Source: Sinohyriopsis cumingii (taxonomy: Eukaryota > Mollusca > Bivalvia > Unionida > Unionidae). From it: a stretch of 64,000 nucleotides of DNA. This document shows positions 36,830 through 48,599 of this stretch, in pieces. How positions within the stretch are numbered: position 1 is the first letter of the stretch; every line of letters starts with the position of its first letter. The notes under the pieces are model-generated. The model was not told where the DNA came from, made no database searches, and saw only the letters and a program-made list of their open reading frames with translations. The stretch spans positions 158,484,289-158,548,288 of the forward strand of contig CM068824.1 of NCBI GenBank assembly GCA_028554795.2. Direction: 5' to 3'. Made by a program: the position numbers and the translations under genes.

Positions 36830-38240
36830 CAGCTATGGAAGCCACACCCCTGCTAGTGGAGCCAACCCAGATATAACTTTGACAGAGTATGTCCTAAGAA
36901 ACATTCCTATCAAGTTTTATGAAAACTGGCTTGGCCATTCTAGAGTAGAAATTTAAAAGACGTTTTCCACCTGCTTGCTACAGGGGTGCTCTACAGATAT
37001 GAACTTCTGAGAGAGTGAAAAGTGTACGGCAAGGTTGTTTGCATTTGCAACATGCACACTGGCATACCTCTATGTTACTTTCATGGATAGTGGCTGAAAC
37101 TTCTTTGGATATTGCACTTTTGAAAACTGTACATGATCTAAACACACAGTTAACCAAAAAACTGCTCCAATGTGCTTGAAAATTCAGCCTCAATTAGCCT
37201 AAAGTACATAGGGAAATTGAATTATGTAAGATTGTAAAATACCAGCTTCTGAAAGTGTAATGAATAAATTACAAATATATAAAACATATGAAAGTTATAA
37301 GCTCTTTTTTCAAACAATTTACCTCTGATGTCCAGAAAGTAAAAATGACTTAAGCAGAGCAAGCAGCTGTTTCATAGGTTAACATCTGAAGTAAGGCCAA
37401 GCAGTATCCTCTATAACCCAAACTACACCCATCAATCATACACCAAAATAAAGGAACTGAAAGTTCTTTTACTATTAAATACCTAAGATATATAAGGTCC
37501 TTTTTAAATAGCCAGTATAACCAGTGAGGAAAACCTGAGAAATACTTTTTTTCTTCAATATATAACCCTATGCAAAAACATAAGTAGAGTGCCACCTAAG
37601 GAAGCCACACCACTGCAAGGGGAGCCAAAGAAGACAAAACTTTGAGCATGTTCTAATAGATATTCCTACTAATTTTCATCAAACTGGCTAAAATGCTCTA
37701 TAGAAGAAGAAAAAAAAAAGGTTTTCCATGTGATTGCCACCCTAACAATATTGTTCTGCAATATATCATAGGAAACATTCTCACCAAATTTAAACAACTG
37801 GATCAGCAATTCTTAAAGTAGGTTTCTTCAATGGTTGCTAGGAAAACCACTCAACTGTTAAATGACCCATGCTGGACATCGTTTTGATAAAGCATATCCT
37901 AAGAAACATTCAATGGTTAAATTCACTTAGCTCTTTTAAAGAATTTTTTTTTTTAAATTCTCCATCTAGATGCAGAGGAGGCCACACTACTAATAGGTGA
38001 ATTAGTTTGAACAAATCTTGATAGAACATATCCTAATAAACATTTCTACTAAACTTGATAAAAGCTAGCTAAGCCATTGTAGAAAAGAATTTGGCATTGG
38101 GTTTTCCATATGGATGCTATGAAAGCCACACCACTGTTAAAGGAGCCATCAACAAAACTTTAATGGAGCATGTCCTATGAAGCAAACATAGCATGGTCTT
38201 GGTTATAATTAGCCAAGCCATTCTGGACAAAAAGGCAAAA
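36830..38240. repeat. Diverged tandem array, about 130-180-bp units
   Basis: Units built on 'gctatggaagccacacc', 'ctgctaatggagcca', 'tttgacagagcatgtcctaagaaacattcc' and 'aaactggctaagccattctaga'. Related pieces occur at 49950-50290, 52440-52760 and 61200-61310, so this is a dispersed family. Confidence 0.65.
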
Positions 38241-38289
38241 ACAGGTTTAAGTAAAAGGAGTGACGAAAACGCTATGTTATCAAACCTAC

Positions 38290-39276
38290 CTGTAAGCTAC
38301 CTCTGTGTCCAAGAATTTTGAAATGGTATTTGGGGATGGCATCCGTCTGACCCTGCGAACACTGACATCACTCAAACAATTTTGATCACATATCTCTCCA
38401 CATAATATTTCTGCCATTAGTCCTGAACATATAACTGTATCAAATATATGCAAATTTTTCAATAATATCTCTTGATGCCCTTCCCGCCTCGGCAGATGGA
38501 GGGTTTGAAACTGTCTTAAATGGTCTTTCTGAAGTACCAACATTTGTTTTAGTGGTTCATAGAGATCTACAATCTCATCTTTATCTCGCTTTTCTTCATT
38601 CAACCTCTTCAATGCATCTCTGTCAATGTTTATTTGATCTTTCATTTGAGATTTCATGGTACTAAGATACTTGAAAATTGGCTCCAAGTCTTCTACAATA
38701 ACTTTTTCCAGGTCCACTCTATTAGTCATAGACTCTACAACTTTATGTGCATATTTCTCCACAACTAAATTTCTTGCTTCTTCATTCTTAGCTTCTAAAA
38801 AGCTTCTTTCAAGAATCTGATGATCAAAAGCCCGTTTCAGCAGCTTAGCTCCCCATACTGGCAGGCGAACTATAGCTCCCACTAATAATACTGGGGACAG
38901 ACCGATTCCAACTGCAATCTTTGTACCTAGTGTTGTACCAAGAAACTTCTGACTGATAAAACTTGGGATAAAGGGTTCATCTTCTACATTTTCTGACATC
39001 TGCAGTTCCTGGTCATCTGAGGACACTGACATTCTTCGTCCCACTGCTAGGTCATTTTCAATTTTTAGCAACTGAAACTGAAACTTCGGGAACTCTGCCT
39101 TAAGACTTTCCTCAATTTCCTTCCCAATCTGCCTAAAATGACCAGCTTGTGATTCCCATTCTTCAATGGATTTCATGAGCCTGTCATATATTGTGTTACG
39201 TACCTCTACAGTCACTGCTTCCCATTTGGCAGCATCACAGCCAGCAGAGAGTGATGGAATATCTCCACTCCCAAAA
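38290..39276 (-). CDS. Pseudokinase multidomain gene, stalk/hydrophobic-segment exon (visible residues 83-410)
   Basis: Acceptor ttattttag|TTTTGG (39277-39278) and donor TACAG|gtaggt after 38290. The exon is 987 nt with one leading and two trailing bases, matching both neighbours. In order: helical region (WEAVTVEVRNTIYDRLMKSI), an acidic/serine linker, a Gly/Val/Leu-rich hydrophobic segment at about residues 200-227 (IAVGIGLSPVLLVGAIVRL) ending in basic residues, a long charged helix likely to form a coiled coil (about 282-342, rich in K/E/D), and the start of a kinase N-lobe from about 353. The glycine-rich loop is poor (one Gly in VICSGLMAEIL) and the VAIK-like strand is SVRRVRR, with Arg where Lys is expected. 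A hydrophobic tip between helices recalls the paddle of dynamin-like proteins; this is an inference, and no GTPase motif is in view. DSTYK-like proteins have a comparable helical region before the kinase. Confidence 0.75.
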
Positions 39277-39906
39277 CTAAAATAAAATAGAATTTTAAAA
39301 AATTAACTACAAACTTTCAGCTCATTCAACTTGGGGTTTGACTGGTACTTTATTTTGTTTTAAAGCAGATTTTTAACAGATATTTACATCCCTTAATATA
39401 TGTGTAACTGGGAAAAGCTTTGTGACCAGACCAGGGTTTGAATCAAAGACCTTTTTATATGATGCTGATTGCTCTACTGTTTCCAATTATGCGTGAGCTG
39501 AATTTCCCAGCTGATACTTTTCACATTTTCCACTTGGTATCCTGGGTTAAGTCCCAATATCTACATATACCTACCACTATCAAGCACACCTATGAAGAAA
39601 GAACAATGGGCTTCATTTTGTGAATCAATGGAACCAAGACCTACTTGCTCAAACATGAGACTGAAGAATCTCATAAACTTGCTATATGTACCATTACTTG
39701 ACTCATTCCAGATGTAGTTTCTCTGAGAGTTGTACTGGTCTCCTTTAGCTGCAATCTATAACATGCTAACCAGTTTTGCAATGTTTTACAAACACATAAA
39801 CCACCCAACTCTAATTTGCTCTATATAAGGGATGCCACTCTCTATTAGTGTGTTTGATGTTCTGAAGCCTGTTTTTCGAGTCTTAATTCTACATTTTTTG
39901 CTAAAT

Positions 39907-40111
39907 AGCAAATTTTTAGTAAATTGTGTTTCTCCGAGAATACTTACCCGATCACATTAACGTTAGGGATATAAGCCTGCTACCTCTCGAATCCAGCCCT
40001 ACTAAGAGACGAAAATTCGTCTTTTCGGTCTATCTCATATAGACCAAAGGGCAATAACTCTTGCCCCTTACCTCCCCTTGCCACCGCCAGGTGTTACTAG
40101 TTTTTTAAGCT
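39907..40111. repeat. Left inverted terminal repeat of DIRS copy 1
   Basis: The stretch from cccgatcacattaacg to gccaggtgttactag, about 160 bp, is matched in reverse complement at 45769-45930 with few mismatches. The outermost about 45 bp (agcaaatttttagtaaattg...) is unique to this side and is mirrored in the internal complementary region. Confidence 0.92.
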
Positions 40112-40170
40112 GAGCGATATATATTATATGAGGATGCTCGCATAGTGGGGAGGTTGGGAGGGTTTTTAAG

Positions 40171-40258
40171 TAATGTGATCGGGTAAGTATTCTCGGAGAA
40201 ACACAATTTACTAAAAATTTGCTTTCTCCTTCAAATACGTTCCCCAATCACATTAACA
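40171..40258. repeat. Internal complementary region of DIRS copy 1
   Basis: 40171-40223 (taatgtgatcgggtaagtat...) is the reverse complement of the left outer end at 39907-39957. 40222-40258 (ctttctccttcaaatacg...) corresponds to the reverse complement of the right outer end near 45921-45952. In DIRS-1 this region templates completion of the ends through a circular intermediate. Confidence 0.88.
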
Positions 40259-40506
40259 TTAGGAGAATAAGTAACAGGAGGAGGGAATACTGAGCATCCT
40301 ACCTCCACTCTGGGTACCTTCTAAGGAATGATGGCTGGATTCCCCATTTGAACGATAACCCGTTCTCCTAATTTCATCAGCAATACAGCCTAGGGTCCCG
40401 TTATATGTGACCCCTATATATGGTTAAGAAGATAGTTATTGAAATCTTCTTACCTACGAAATTTCACTGGCGAATCCAGCGAAGCTGATAGGCTGTGCTG
40501 ATTGTT

Positions 40507-41560
40507 TTAAATGGGTCTGGTGGTCAACGGACCTACCAGATTCAAGGTTTGCCTCTGCGAAGCCAAATCTCTGAGATAAAAACTGGAGAAGGTTGACTCT
40601 GCATGCCAGCCAACAGCTTCTATTATATCTCGGATCGAAACATTGCATTCGAATGCCAGGCTCGCCGAGATTGCTCTAATCTCATGAGCCGTAATCTTCA
40701 TGAGGCGACTCTATCTTGTGAGACCTCAGAGTACACTGAGCGTATAACCCACTTCAGCCATGAAGCAAGGGCTTGAGGGGTGATATCCCGTTTACCAGCT
40801 TTGACCGGAAGAAAGAGGCGCTTACGTGTGTCCCGACACGCCTCTGTGCATTTTAAAAGTGCTTGAATGCACAAACAGGATCTTGCATCGCTGCTGCTCT
40901 TGACTTATCTATGGAAGAGAGTGAGTGAATGATGATTCTTTGATTGCCAATGGATGGTAACCTATTTTTGGCTACAAAACCTGTTTGCGTCAGGAGGAGC
41001 ACTGAACCATCTGATCTGAACTGAAGAAAGATCGGGTCACTGGAAAGGGCATGTAACTCACTCACCCTGCATGCTGAAGCTAAGGCTATCAAGAAACATG
41101 TTTTGTATGATAGTAGCTTTAACGAAGTGTGGGCTAAAGCTTCAAATTTGTCTGAATTGAGCCATATTAAAACCCAGGACAGATTCCCTTTTGGAAACAG
41201 GGTGAGGGATTTTGGTCGATTGAAATCAAAATTGGCTAAAAGATCTAATAGATCTTTGTTATGCCCAATATCACATCTACCATGATGGCAGAATATGTCT
41301 GATATCATGGAGCGGTAGCCTTTGATAGTAATTGGGGCCAACTGTTTCTCCTCGAAAAGCCAGAGAAAAAAGTCGGCCAGTTGAGGGATTGAGACACTCA
41401 AAGGGACAATGTTATTGATATGGCACCAGTCCTGAAAACATGCCACTTTCCCTCGTAAGCCTTCAGAGTGGAGGGCCTTCTTGCTCTTGAGATTCTCTCC
41501 ACAATCGAAGGTTTAAATTGTTTGTCTCGCAAGGCTGCCCGGACAAGAGTCTTAAGCGTG
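40507..41560 (-). pseudogene. DIRS tyrosine recombinase (broken)
   Basis: Integrates the circular DNA form by site-specific recombination in place of an integrase. An N-terminal SAM-like part (RARRPSTLKAYEGKW) near 41.5 kb leads by a frameshift into the frame 41446-40853, which has the first catalytic Arg in ASACRVSELHAL. A second frame change follows at about 40853 (downstream K/R-rich RKRLFLPVKAGKRD), and the frame 40701-40507 holds the second box HEIR and the nucleophile region WHAESTFSSFYLRD with Tyr. So the R...HxxR...Y signature is present but spread over at least three frames, and the enzyme cannot be made from this copy. Domain identity is firm. Confidence 0.88.
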
Positions 41561-41716
41561 AAGAAGAAGACGGTCCGGGCAGGGGTGGAACACCTGTGAC
41601 TGCGGTTGTTTAAGAAGATTTGGGCTGGTTGGAATCTTTCTGGGTAGATCTATCGCTAGATCGAGTAGATCGGTGACCCAGGACTTGTTCCATCTGAGAG
41701 GGGCAATCAGAATCAT

Positions 41717-43490
41717 CTAACAGTTCTGACCCCTTAACCTCTGGATTATTTTCGGTACCAAAACCGTGGGAGGGTAGGTGAGTGCCCACAACCCCTCCCA
41801 GCTGATTGACAAAGCGTCCACGGCCCAAGCCTCTGGGTCTGGAACTGGAGAGACGAAGGTGGGCAACTTTCGATTCCACCTTGTCGCAAAAAGATCGATC
41901 ATCGGACGCCCCCAAAGTGTGCAAATCCGAAGAAAGACTGATTAATGGAGTGACCATTCCACGTGAATGACTTGACCTTTCCTTGATAGAGTGTCGGCCA
42001 AGACATTGAGTCTGCCAGGAATGTGTCTGATTTGTACGTTGATGTGGAGGTTGTCGCACCAACATAGAAACTGCCAGATCAGAATGCACAGGTCTGGTGA
42101 TTTGGTGCCCCCTTGTTTGAGGAGGTAAGTCACCACCACAGAATTGTCTGACATAATGATGACAGTTTTTCCTGAGAGTTGATCCTTCCAGAAATGAAAG
42201 GCATTGATGACAGCCCTCATTTCTAAAAGGTTGATGTGGAGAGGCCTCTCCCCTGGCTCCCACGTGCCACTGACTGTAGTGAAGTCCGGCAACAGGTGGG
42301 CACCCCAACCGTAGGTACTGGCATTGGTACATACCGTTATCTTCGCTTGGGGCATCTCCAGAGGAATCCTCATGGACAGCCAACCAGGGTTGTGCCACTG
42401 ACGCAGGAACGATCGTATCTCAGGCGTGATCATTATTGTTTGATTGGGGACACTTGAAAAGGGGCACCATTGTGCCAGTAACGTCATTTGTAAGGGACGC
42501 ATAAAAAGATGGCCAAGCGGGATTAAGTCCACTGCCGCATTGAATAATCCAAGGAGTTGCAATAATTCTCTCACTGAAATCCACGTCCTGTTGGAAATGG
42601 ACTTGACGAGTTCGACGATCCGGATTACGTGAGTGCGAGGAAGCTGTACCAGATTCAGATCGGTGAGAAACTCCATACCCAGATGGACAAAACGCTGGGA
42701 TGGACGGAGATCGGACTTTTCCCAGTTCACGAGAAAGCCTAGATGATCTAAAAGTGCTAAAAGATTGTTTCTGCCTTTGAGCAGAATAGAACTTACCATA
42801 TGTTTCTGCAGGATGTCGTCCAAGTACACTGCCGTCCCTGTAGATGAAGTCGAACGGAACAGGGTGACGACGCAATCCATAACCTTGGTAAAAGCCCAAG
42901 GGCTGATGTTGAGGCCAAAGGGTAGGACCTGGAACTGATAAACCGCGTCGCGGTAAGCGAATCGGAATAATTTCCGTGACGCGGGGTGGATAGGGACATG
43001 AAAATATGCGTCGGTCATATCTAGACTGACAGCATACTCATCCCGCCAGATGGAAAGACGGATTGATCTCACCGTTTCCATCTTGAATTTCGGTGGTAAA
43101 ATGTATTGGTTGAGGCGACTCAGGTCGATGATCGGCCTCAACTTGCCTTTGGTCTTCTGGATAAGAAACAGCCTGGAATAAAACCCCGACAATTGTGGTT
43201 TTTTCACAATCTCCACTGCCCGTTTTTTTATGAGCAACTGTATCTCCTGTTGTAGAAAGGTATCCTTCTCCCGATCGGACGGTACGTCCGTGAAGAGGGG
43301 AGAGGAGGACAGGGGAGGGGGTTGGATAAATGAAATCTGAAGTCCCTCCGAAATGACCTGGATCACCCAATCGTTCTGAGGAAAAAAGGTGGTCCAGTGG
43401 TCCTGAAATTGCAGGATGCGGCCGCCCACAGGTAGGCTGTCCGCGGGTGGTGGAGAGGGTATGTCAATTTTTAGAGTTAGGAGGCTTGAA
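41717..43490 (-). pseudogene. DIRS reverse transcriptase-RNase H polyprotein (one stop, near-intact)
   Basis: Open from about 43490 to 41942: a proximal region (YSRLFLIQKTKGKLRPIIDL), the RT palm with SLDMTDAYFHVPI, LPFGLNISPWAFTK and the YLDD active site (AVYLDDIL), then RNase H (CTNASTYGWGAHL, INLLEMRAV, IMSDNSVVV, ADTLSRK). A TAA at 41942-41944 interrupts the frame, after which the same frame resumes (MIDLFATRWNRKLPTFVSP...) to 41717, a conserved tail found after RNase H in DIRS elements. The first RNase H acidic residue is Asn (TNAS for the usual TDAS), a likely inactivating change. The frame overlaps the end of gag. Confidence 0.9.
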
Positions 43491-45406
43491 GACGGAGAAA
43501 CTTTGTTTCTTACCACCTCTGTATGGTTGCCTCCTAGCTTGATTAGACTGTTGTCTCCTGGCATTTGGTTGGGATCTATACTGCACATTGATTGTAAGGA
43601 TCCCTTGTCCCTGGTCAGCCAATCATCCCTCCGCTGTGGCAGGGGCTGATTTTTTCTAAACGCCTGCGAGGGTTGGGCGGCAAGTTGGAGGGGCAGTTCC
43701 TGAGATGCCTGCTTCCAAACTTCTTCAATTTTTCCTCCAAAGAGTAAAGGTGACCCAAACGGAGTCATCTGTAAAGCCAGAGTATGATGGGGCTTGAGCG
43801 ATGTGGATCGCAGACATGCGTCACGTCATATCAGGTCTAAGTTGGCAGAAGCAGTCAATGCATTAGCCATGGAATGGTGAGCTGTCCTGTTAATAACTCT
43901 AGCAATCTGGGCCATCGCTTCCCAAGCGTGGTCATCGTCGGATTTTTCTGCGAGTTGTTAAGATGGCTAATGAAGCCAAGTCTAACATTGAAGACATAGC
44001 GACTATGTTCCGGACTAGCTTTGAACTGCTGCCATATTTTTGTCCAGGGCCGGAAGATCTGTACTGAAGGTATCTGAATGAGTTTTGTACCAGCAACACG
44101 AGAATGTCGCTGGTACTTGGCTTTCTGAAAATAATGCCTTAGCATTCCCCGGATCACCTATTCGTCCTGATAGACGATCACTGATCTCCTTAATTTTTGC
44201 CAACTGGGGAAGGAGCCGGAAGGACGGCATCTCTTCCTCCCCGTCAAGATCTACAGACGTCTTAACTTTGTAGTCTTGAGTGGCGGTAGGAGGTGGAGGG
44301 CATTCTGAAGTTGCCAACACCCTATAAATTTCTTCCACTGCCTCCTTGAAGCCAAACTCAGTCCGTTCCATGGTTGGATCTGTGTACAGCTGATTTGCAG
44401 GAGTTTCGTCACCCTCACTGTGTGCCAAGTTGTGTTCTGTAATAGCTTGCATTTCTGAATAGAGCATACCAGGTGGCATAGATGACGCGATTCCGTCATC
44501 CTAACTCTCCCTTGTGGATAAGCTGTGAATATATGGATGGACGGCCCTGCCGGCTGGTTTGTCTGGCTTGTGGTCGGTCTGAATGTTGGCGACGGTCCTG
44601 CTATCACCGGTACCGGTTGCTCCAATGGCCAGGCTGGACGGACAGATTTCTCACTAAAATCTCCGCCATAGAATTGGTATGTTGCCAGCGGTACAGCTTG
44701 ACGGACGGATTTATCACTAAAATCCCCATAAGTCATGTTTGGTCGGACCGTTTTAGCAATAGGGTCCCCATGCTGGGACAGCCAGACGGCCGGTGATGTA
44801 GAGGTTGTATAAAGAAATGGATCCGATGGATCCGGTAAAAACCCCATGCGTCCTGACTTACAGGCCCAAAGGCCATGCTCGGACATGCGGGGGGACTTAC
44901 ACCCACTGAGCAGCCTAAAATTGGGGGAACATTCCCCCAAAGAGTCAGAAAAGGCTGTGGAAGCAAGCGAGGGAAATAAGGGTAATATCTGGCCTGATGT
45001 CAATAGCTGCGTCGTCGTTTCCTGGAACAAACGACGCATCTGTACAAAGTTGGTCTGTTGTACCCTGTCAACATTATTTTCCTCCATTGCCGCTGATGTT
45101 ACTGTGATTGACGGTTGCAAACGACGAACTTTAGGTGGAGTGGGGGACCCCAACGTCCCCCACAAGGCTCGCAATGGAGGCTGTCTTCGGATGTATACCG
45201 AGGACGTCAATGCTATCTTTCTTCGACTTATTCTGTCTATCCCTCCCTTTTGCTGCCTTCTGGACTACATTAGCCCATGTTTGCTCTGTCCAAGTATTAC
45301 ACACGCTGCATGGTATAGATGATGTACACTTAGTATATACAATACAAGAGTCATGATTGTCTTCTTTTGCTTTGAACTTTTTGCATTTCATGCATTTGGT
45401 TGACAT
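43464..45406 (-). pseudogene. DIRS gag-like ORF1 (several frameshifts)
   Basis: The ATG at 45404-45406 opens a Cys/His-rich N-terminus (CMKCKKF, DNHDSC, PCSVCNTW) with spacing typical of the zinc-binding start of DIRS ORF1 proteins. The product then continues across pieces in different frames (45210-44251, 44479-44015, about 43768-43600) and ends with a Gln/Arg-rich basic tail (ARRQQSNQARRQPYRGGKK) at the TGA 43464-43466. The middle holds short degenerate repeats (GGDFSEKSVRPA-like) around 44560-44790. The nucleic-acid-binding role is by analogy with gag. Confidence 0.75.
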
Positions 45407-45768
45407 TTCTACTGAAACGACACAAGAAAAGAAAACAAAGCACAAATTATCAATTCAGCATGTTATTAATTCGCTAATACCACAACCGTTACTAACGGAG
45501 TAAGCGAAATTAGTCAGTGTTGCGTTAACTCTTAATTGACAATACGAGTTCCGCGATAGCGTGTGTAACATGGTCTTCAGTAAACGAAATCCGTAAGGGT
45601 GACAAAGTCACTCAATTTTGAAAAAAATTGTTAAAATAATGTATACAACCTGTAGAAGAATGATTGTCCAACACAATAAATCCAAATTTAACTTCAGATG
45701 GTCCAATTTAACACTAAGATGGCTTGGATTGTTTGGAGGTATAATGTACATGTTATCAGTACAAGCAA

Positions 45769-45952
45769 AGCTTAAAAGCTAGTGACACCTGGCGGTGGCA
45801 AGGGGAGGTAAGGGGCAAGAGTTATTGCCCTTTGGTCTATATGAGATAGACCGAAAAGACGAATTTTCGTCTTTTAGTAGGGCTGGATTTGAGAGGTAGC
45901 AGGCTTATATCCCTAAAGTTAATGTGATTGGGGGACGTATTTGAAAGAGAAA
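45769..45952. repeat. Right inverted terminal repeat of DIRS copy 1
   Basis: Reverse complement of the left repeat, with a short outer extension (ggggacgtatttgaaagag) that is mirrored in the internal complementary region. This end is upstream of gag and should contain the element's promoter. Confidence 0.9.
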
Positions 45953-46400
45953 TGAAGAATATGCTGATTTATACAATATTTGAAGTCATTATACAAAATC
46001 TTCCATTCAGAAATGGGTGAATGATGGGCAGCATTATCTGTTTTATCTGCCCTCTCATTACCATTAATTCTAACACTGCTGAAGCAGCCAGCACATAATA
46101 CATTTTGCAGACTGTATAATCACATCATGTTTCTGTAATATCTGTCACTTTTAGCTGGTTGTCAAATTATAACTTGGAAAGCTTTTAATATGGAAAGGGA
46201 GTTTGTTTATTTGAGAGTTTTCAATGTATTCCAAAGTATGGCTGTAATTTCTACAGTAACAGAGACCTTATATTGATAATGAGCTTGTGACCATGTTACA
46301 ATGGCAGCTCCAACATCATGTCCATCTTTCAACTTGTCTGTAAACAGGCACATATTGTTATGGCAATTGGCCCTATTTCAATGAATTTACACTGAAACGG
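45953..46400. other. Intronic sequence, nothing recognised
   Basis: AT-rich; no repeat or domain is apparent. Confidence 0.4.
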
Positions 46401-46404
46401 AAAT

Positions 46405-46545
46405 GGAAATGATTTCTTGAGGACTTTTTAAATTGCCAAAGATATTTTTGAGGTGTTTACAACCAAGAAGGTGATTGTGCAGAATTTCCAATGCTGATTT
46501 TTCCTTATTCTAAGTGGCATTTGGGCTGAAAGATTAGAAGATAAT
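46405..46545. repeat. Dispersed about 140-bp repeat, copy A
   Basis: gatttcttgaggactttt, gaggtgtttacaaccaag and gaatttccaatgctgatttt match 48205-48330 (gatttcttgaagactttt, gaggtgttgatgaccaac, taatttccaacattgagttt). Its nature is unknown. Confidence 0.6.
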
Positions 46546-47015
46546 CTGGTAGCATAATGAAAAGACAGTTTTGTTCTCTTGAGATAAAGTGACCATTTCT
46601 TTGCCTCAACATAGAGGTTTTTTGATGGGGAAGTTCTAAATGTACCTGGACAAAGTCCAAGTCCCTGGCTGTGTATTGTAGTGGATATCAAATGCCCAAG
46701 CATCCCCTGCAGCTGTGTGTGTAGGGGGTCCAGCCCAATGGAGGCCCAAAATTCCCATCAAACATATCTTTTTATTGGGAGGTGACCCCATAATTAGGTT
46801 TTATGGGAGGGGGATTCAGAATGTCTTGCCACCCTACTGGTGCATTGGATCAAGCATCTGGAGTTGTTTTCACTGGCTAATTTGTACACAATCAAGCCAT
46901 AGTTAAATTCAGAATTTATTAATGACCTGTAGAACCAAGCATGAAGTTCTGGTCTGCTCCCCAATCTATATTTGCCATGACTCTTATTAAACCAAGACTC
47001 ATTGACGTTTGTTCC
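46500..47015 (-). mobile_element. LINE reverse transcriptase remnant
   Basis: Two - strand frames read RPELHAWFYRSLINSEFNYGLIVY and GLCPGTFRTSPSKNLYVEAKKWSLYLKRTKLSFHYATRLSSN. These match the stretch between reverse transcriptase and RNase H of Jockey/I-like LINEs ('...LYRSLIRSKLDYG..VY...', '...GAFRTSPVESLYVEA...RR.KLSLQYA.KL'). The frames differ and no other part is visible, so it is a short relic. Confidence 0.7.
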
Positions 47016-47298
47016 AGACATATCTAACATGAATATGTGCTAATCCCCCCAGAGCTATAAGCGTAATTATCACAATTATTGGTGGAAAAAAGCGTAATTT
47101 GGGCGTAAAAAGTGTCATCTCTATAGCACATGCGTGAATCTCATACAGCATATATGAATAAGATACATTTTTACTACTTTCCTGGTTCTGCAGCCTGTCA
47201 AAATTCTTGTCACAAAGAGCAAAATCCATATGAATTAGAAAGAGAATACAAGCACAAAATATACTGAAAAACTATTTATATTCAGCACCTATTCTACA

Positions 47299-47456
47299 TG
47301 TGTAAATTTCATGAACTGGAAATCTGCAATGAGGTCAGGTGTAAATTTCATGAACTGGAAATCTGCAATGAGGTCAGGTGTAAATTTCATGAACTGGAAA
47401 TCTGCAATGAGGTCAGGTGTAAATTTCATGAACTGGAAATCTGTGATGAGGTCAGG
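47299..47456. repeat. 39-bp minisatellite, 4 copies
   Basis: The unit is gtaaatttcatgaactggaa plus atctgcaatgaggtcaggt. 39 bp equals 13 codons, hence the apparent repeat frame on the + strand. Units are almost identical. Confidence 0.93.
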
Positions 47457-48189
47457 TGCTCAGATTGCTGTATTACATTATTCTCTTATACTTTTAAAGT
47501 TTGTAAAGTGGTGATGATTTGTTGTTTTCTTTCTAATCTGTCATGTTTTGAAAAGATCCATCTGCTCTAACATTTTTCATCACATAACATCCACAACACA
47601 CACCTGTAAAGCGTTTCACTTAACATCTGCTTCACAACTTCCTGAACTTATCAATAAACGAATCTGTGAGGCAAAGTTAACATTTGAAGAAACCCATCTG
47701 TTTTCTTAGAAATGGGTCATATATACAGTTGTCACATGTATAAAGAGCAAATAATGAAAGTACTTTTATGCTGTTTTTGTGCAGCAGTCACCTTTTAAAG
47801 AATATTCTCAAATTTATATCAGTGGAATTAACAAGATGATAATAAAAATGACAAAAACAAGTTTTTTTTGCTTTATTATTATTATAATATTTTTTTAAGT
47901 ACCAGAAAGGCGTAATCCATAATTTGGTGAAAAAAATGTGTAATGACTATACCAAAAGTGTAATGGTAGGCATGTATGAATACGCTGAAGCAAAGTTACT
48001 TTATGGTTGAAAATAAGTAATAAGACAATTATCTAGACCAAGAATTGTCACCATTAATTCAATGTAATCAAGATAAACACATACAATAGCCATATGTTTC
48101 AAAATTTGTTTTCTGATCCTTTTCTGAACTCTGAGCTCATCTGTAGCTGAAGTTCAACAGTATGCAAACTCTTTGATCAAATTTACTCT

Positions 48190-48340
48190 GAAAAGGAGAG
48201 GATTTCTTGAAGACTTTTCAAACTGCCGAAGATGACATATACTCTTGGAGGTGTTGATGACCAACCTGGTGATTATGCATAATTTCCAACATTGAGTTTT
48301 GCTGCTTTGAAGTGAGGATGAATTTGGGTGACTGACAACA
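48190..48340. repeat. Dispersed about 140-bp repeat, copy B
   Basis: Homologous to 46405-46545. The surrounding - strand frame (48154-48501) is Cys-rich (CYKC...CTSCQHVV), which faintly recalls a zinc finger, but the match to a non-coding repeat argues against a gene. Confidence 0.55.
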
Positions 48341-48599
48341 TGCTGACATGAGGTACACCCATCTCCTGAAGAGCACTTTTTGAAAGAATGCTGCCTAACA
48401 TAACTCTTACATTTATAGCATTCCAAAAAATAGGAGGCAAAGTTAGGTAGGTGGCTACTCAGACCTACTTTGAATAGTTTGTTCAATATGACATACTTCA
48501 TAAGCTTTCTCCAAATTGTCTACTGAGTGTCCATGGTATCTGAATCCACAATGAATGTCTCACAGCAGTTGGTTTCAAATGCCCCTTAAGCAAAACACC

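Larger units (their letters stand above)
30711..38289 (-). other. Intron of the pseudokinase gene, 7.6 kb
   Basis: Starts GTAGGT at 38289 and ends CTCAG at 30711 (minus strand); it splits an Arg codon after its second base. It contains a LINE 3' tail, diverged arrays, the 37-bp minisatellite with an embedded SINE, and AAT and other microsatellites. 30711-31300 and 31960-32790 show nothing else recognisable. Confidence 0.75.
39907..45952 (-). mobile_element. DIRS-type tyrosine-recombinase retrotransposon, copy 1 (full-length structure)
   Basis: A 6.05-kb element with the three hallmarks of the DIRS order. There are inverted terminal repeats (39907-40111 and 45769-45952). An internal complementary region at 40171-40258 equals the reverse complement of the left outer end followed by that of the right outer end. 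It encodes gag, reverse transcriptase/RNase H and a tyrosine recombinase, with no DDE integrase and no LTRs. It reads on the - strand, gag near 45.4 kb and recombinase near 40.5 kb. No target duplication is seen, as expected for recombinase-mediated insertion. All three coding regions contain frameshifts or stops, so the copy is dead though structurally complete. Confidence 0.93.

Noticed and set aside
48154..48501. Cys-rich - strand frame resembling a zinc finger
   Set aside because: Half of it overlaps a dispersed repeat also present at 46405, and the Cys spacing fits no finger I can name.
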